Part shown: positions 62,301 to 64,000 of the stretch, piece by piece | How positions within the stretch are numbered: the stretch's first letter is position 1 | How the letters are laid out: each line of letters opens with the position of its first letter | NCBI GenBank assembly: GCA_023614405.1 | Contig: JAJUPC010000227.1 | Coordinates: forward strand, 186,001 to 250,000 | DNA length: 64,000 nucleotides | Source: Avena insularis | Lineage: Eukaryota; Streptophyta; Magnoliopsida; Poales; Poaceae | Direction: 5' to 3' | Notes under the pieces: generated by a model | The model's input: the letters and a program-made list of their open reading frames with translations, nothing else | Told to the model about the DNA's origin: nothing | The model's database searches: none | Position numbers and translations under genes: made by a program

Positions 62301-64000
62301 ACTCTAGTGGGCCATATGTGGTTTGTGAAAAGAACACACATGCAAGGACTCTAGTGGATCCATATGTGGTTTGTGGAAAGAACACACATGCAATGACACT
62401 GTTTGATCCATATGTGGTTTGTGGAAAGAACACACATGCAATGAGAATGGTTGATCCATATGTGGTTTGCGAAAATAACACACATGAAATGACTCTAGTG
62501 CTGGTTTGAGTATAAGAACACACATGCAATGACTCTAGTGGGTCCATATGTGGTTTGTGAAAAGAACACACATGCAATGACTCTAGTGGATCCATATGTG
62601 GTTTGTGGAAAAGAACACACATGAAATGACCAATGGTTGATCCATATGTGGTTTGTGGAAAGAACACACATGCAATGACACTGGTTGATCCATGTGTGGT
62701 TTGTAGAAAGAACACACATGCAATGCCATTGGTTAATCCATATGCGGTTTGTGAAATGAACACACATGCAATGCCATTGGTTAATCCATGTGTGGTTTGT
62801 GGAAAGAACACACATGCAATGACTCTAGTGGATCCATATGTGGTTTGTGGAAAAGAACACACATGCAATGACCACTGGTTGATCCATATGTGGTTTGTGG
62901 AAAAGAACACACATGAATGACTCTAGTGTTGGTTTTAGTATAAGAACACACATGCAATGACTCTAGTGGGTCCATATGTAGTTTGTGAAAAGAACACACG
63001 TGCAATGAATCTAGTGGATCCATAAGTGGTTTGTGGAAAAGAACACACATGCGATAACCACTGGCTGATCCATACGTGGTTTGTGGAAGGAACACACATG
63101 CAATGAACACTAGTTGATCCATGTGTGGTTTGTGAAAAGAACACACGTGCAATGCCATTGGTTGATCCATATGTGGATTGTGAAAAGGACATACATGCAA
63201 TGCCATTGGTTAATCCATGTGTGTTTTGTGGAAAGAACACACATTCAATGACTCTAGTGGATCCATATGTGGTTTGTGGAAAAGAACATACATCCAATGA
63301 CCACTGGTTGATCCGTAAGTGGTTTATGGAAAGAACACACATGCACTGACACTGGTGGATCCATATGTGGTTTGTGAAAAGAACACACATGCAATGACTC
63401 TAGTGTTGGTTTTAGTATAAGAACACACATGCAATGACTCTAGTGGTTCCACATGTGGTTTGTGAGAAGAACACACGAGCAATGACTCTAGTGGATCCAT
63501 AATTGGTTTGTGTAAAAGAACACACATGCAATAACCACAGGCTGATCAATGTATGGTTCATGACAGGAACACACATGGAGTGAACACTGGTGGATCCATA
63601 TGTGGTTCTCGACAGGAACACACATGCAATGACTCTAGTGGGTCCATATGTGGTTTGTGAAAAGAACACACATGCAATGACTCTAGTGGATCCATATGTC
63701 GTTTGTGGAAAGAACACACATGCAATGACACTGGTTGATCCATATGTGGTTTGTGGAAAGAACACACATGCAATGACTCAGGGGGATCTATGTGTGGTTT
63801 GTGAAAAGAACACACATGCAATGACACTGGTGGATCCATATGTGGTTTGTGAAAATAACACACATGCAATGACTCTAGTGGACCCATATGTGGTTTGTGG
63901 AAAAGAACACACATGCAATAACCACTGGTTGATCCATATGTGGTTTGTGGAAAGAACACACATGCAATGAACACTAGTTGATCCATGTGTGGTTTGTGAA
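50327..64000. repeat. Satellite array 2 (48/49-bp monomer variant)
   Basis: Tandem monomers of 48-49 bp run from TGGATCCATATGTGG through TTTGTGAAAAG or TTTGTGGAAAAG to ACACACATGCAATGAC. Endings alternate between TCTAG, ACTGG, CCATTGG, CCACTGG and TCAGGGG. A 40-bp variant, CTGGTTTTAGTATAAGAAC followed by the common core, recurs about twenty times. The core is clearly homologous to array 1, but the CATGAAAAGAACAGAC body that dominates array 1 is absent. Long frames on both strands are repeat by-products. The array runs off the window end. Confidence 0.96.
57133..64000. repeat. Higher-order repeat in array 2, offsets 3656 and 2623 bp
   Basis: A landmark set (GATCAATGTGTGGTTCATG, ACATGGAGTGAACAC, GGTTCTCGACAGG, CATATGTCGTTTGTGG) lies at 57133-57490 and recurs at 60789-61146 and 63412-63769. 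The offsets are 3656 and 2623 bp. The third unit is cut off by the window end. A shorter analogue is 50407-50706 against 52069-52368 (1662 bp). Confidence 0.75.

Noticed and set aside
50327..64000. Frames such as DPYVVCGKNTHAMTL and HVCSFHKPHMDPLES as a Cys-rich repeat protein
   Set aside because: Same explanation as for array 1: these are translations of the satellite in different frames.
1..64000. CRISPR array
   Set aside because: Repeats are contiguous without unique spacers, and the other content is a plant retrotransposon.
1..64000. Telomeric or known centromeric repeats, tRNA or rRNA genes
   Set aside because: I saw no TTTAGGG runs, no recognised centromere satellite and no tRNA or rRNA sequence; only a primer site complementary to tRNA-iMet.

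Overview
The window is plant nuclear DNA, most likely from a large grass genome (Poaceae). The evidence is a chromodomain-bearing Ty3/gypsy retrotransposon (Tekay/Del-type chromovirus) with an initiator-Met tRNA primer site, lying inside long satellite arrays. I see no host gene, tRNA or rRNA. The species cannot be named from this sequence, and I do not recognise the satellite as a published family.

Layout: (1) 1-35142 is satellite array 1. It is built from 39/40-bp and 48-50-bp sub-monomers, grouped into ~224-226-bp cassettes, which are copied again as blocks of about 1.06, 1.27, 1.8-1.9, 2.5, 3.76 and 5.3 kb. One block recurs about 16.95 kb away. (2) 35143-50326 is a retrotransposon cluster with three LTRs: LTR1 (35143-38340), a 6.3-kb internal region, LTR2 (44619-47775), a second truncated internal region, and a 470-bp LTR3 remnant ending at 50326. 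(3) 50327-64000 is satellite array 2, a related but distinct variant of the same repeat.

Element A (35143-47775) has a primer binding site, two extra ORFs upstream of gag, then gag, protease, reverse transcriptase, RNase H, integrase and a chromodomain. gag-pol is broken by several frameshifts. Element B shares LTR2, repeats the primer site and both extra ORFs, and stops early in gag, where a deletion joins it to the 3' end of LTR3. LTR2 and LTR3 are almost identical over their shared 470 bp, whereas LTR1 is clearly more diverged. The cluster therefore records more than one insertion plus recombination and deletion.

The least expected signals are in the retroelement. A 168-codon extra ORF is intact in both copies, with changes biased to silent sites. 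A 51-bp mini-exon with splice-like borders lies inside the LTR, and all three of its differences between LTR copies are synonymous in one frame. The start codons of all three internal ORFs lie directly behind an AG, which suggests alternative splicing. The many open frames in the satellite arrays are by-products of repeat periods that are often multiples of three, and I do not call them genes.
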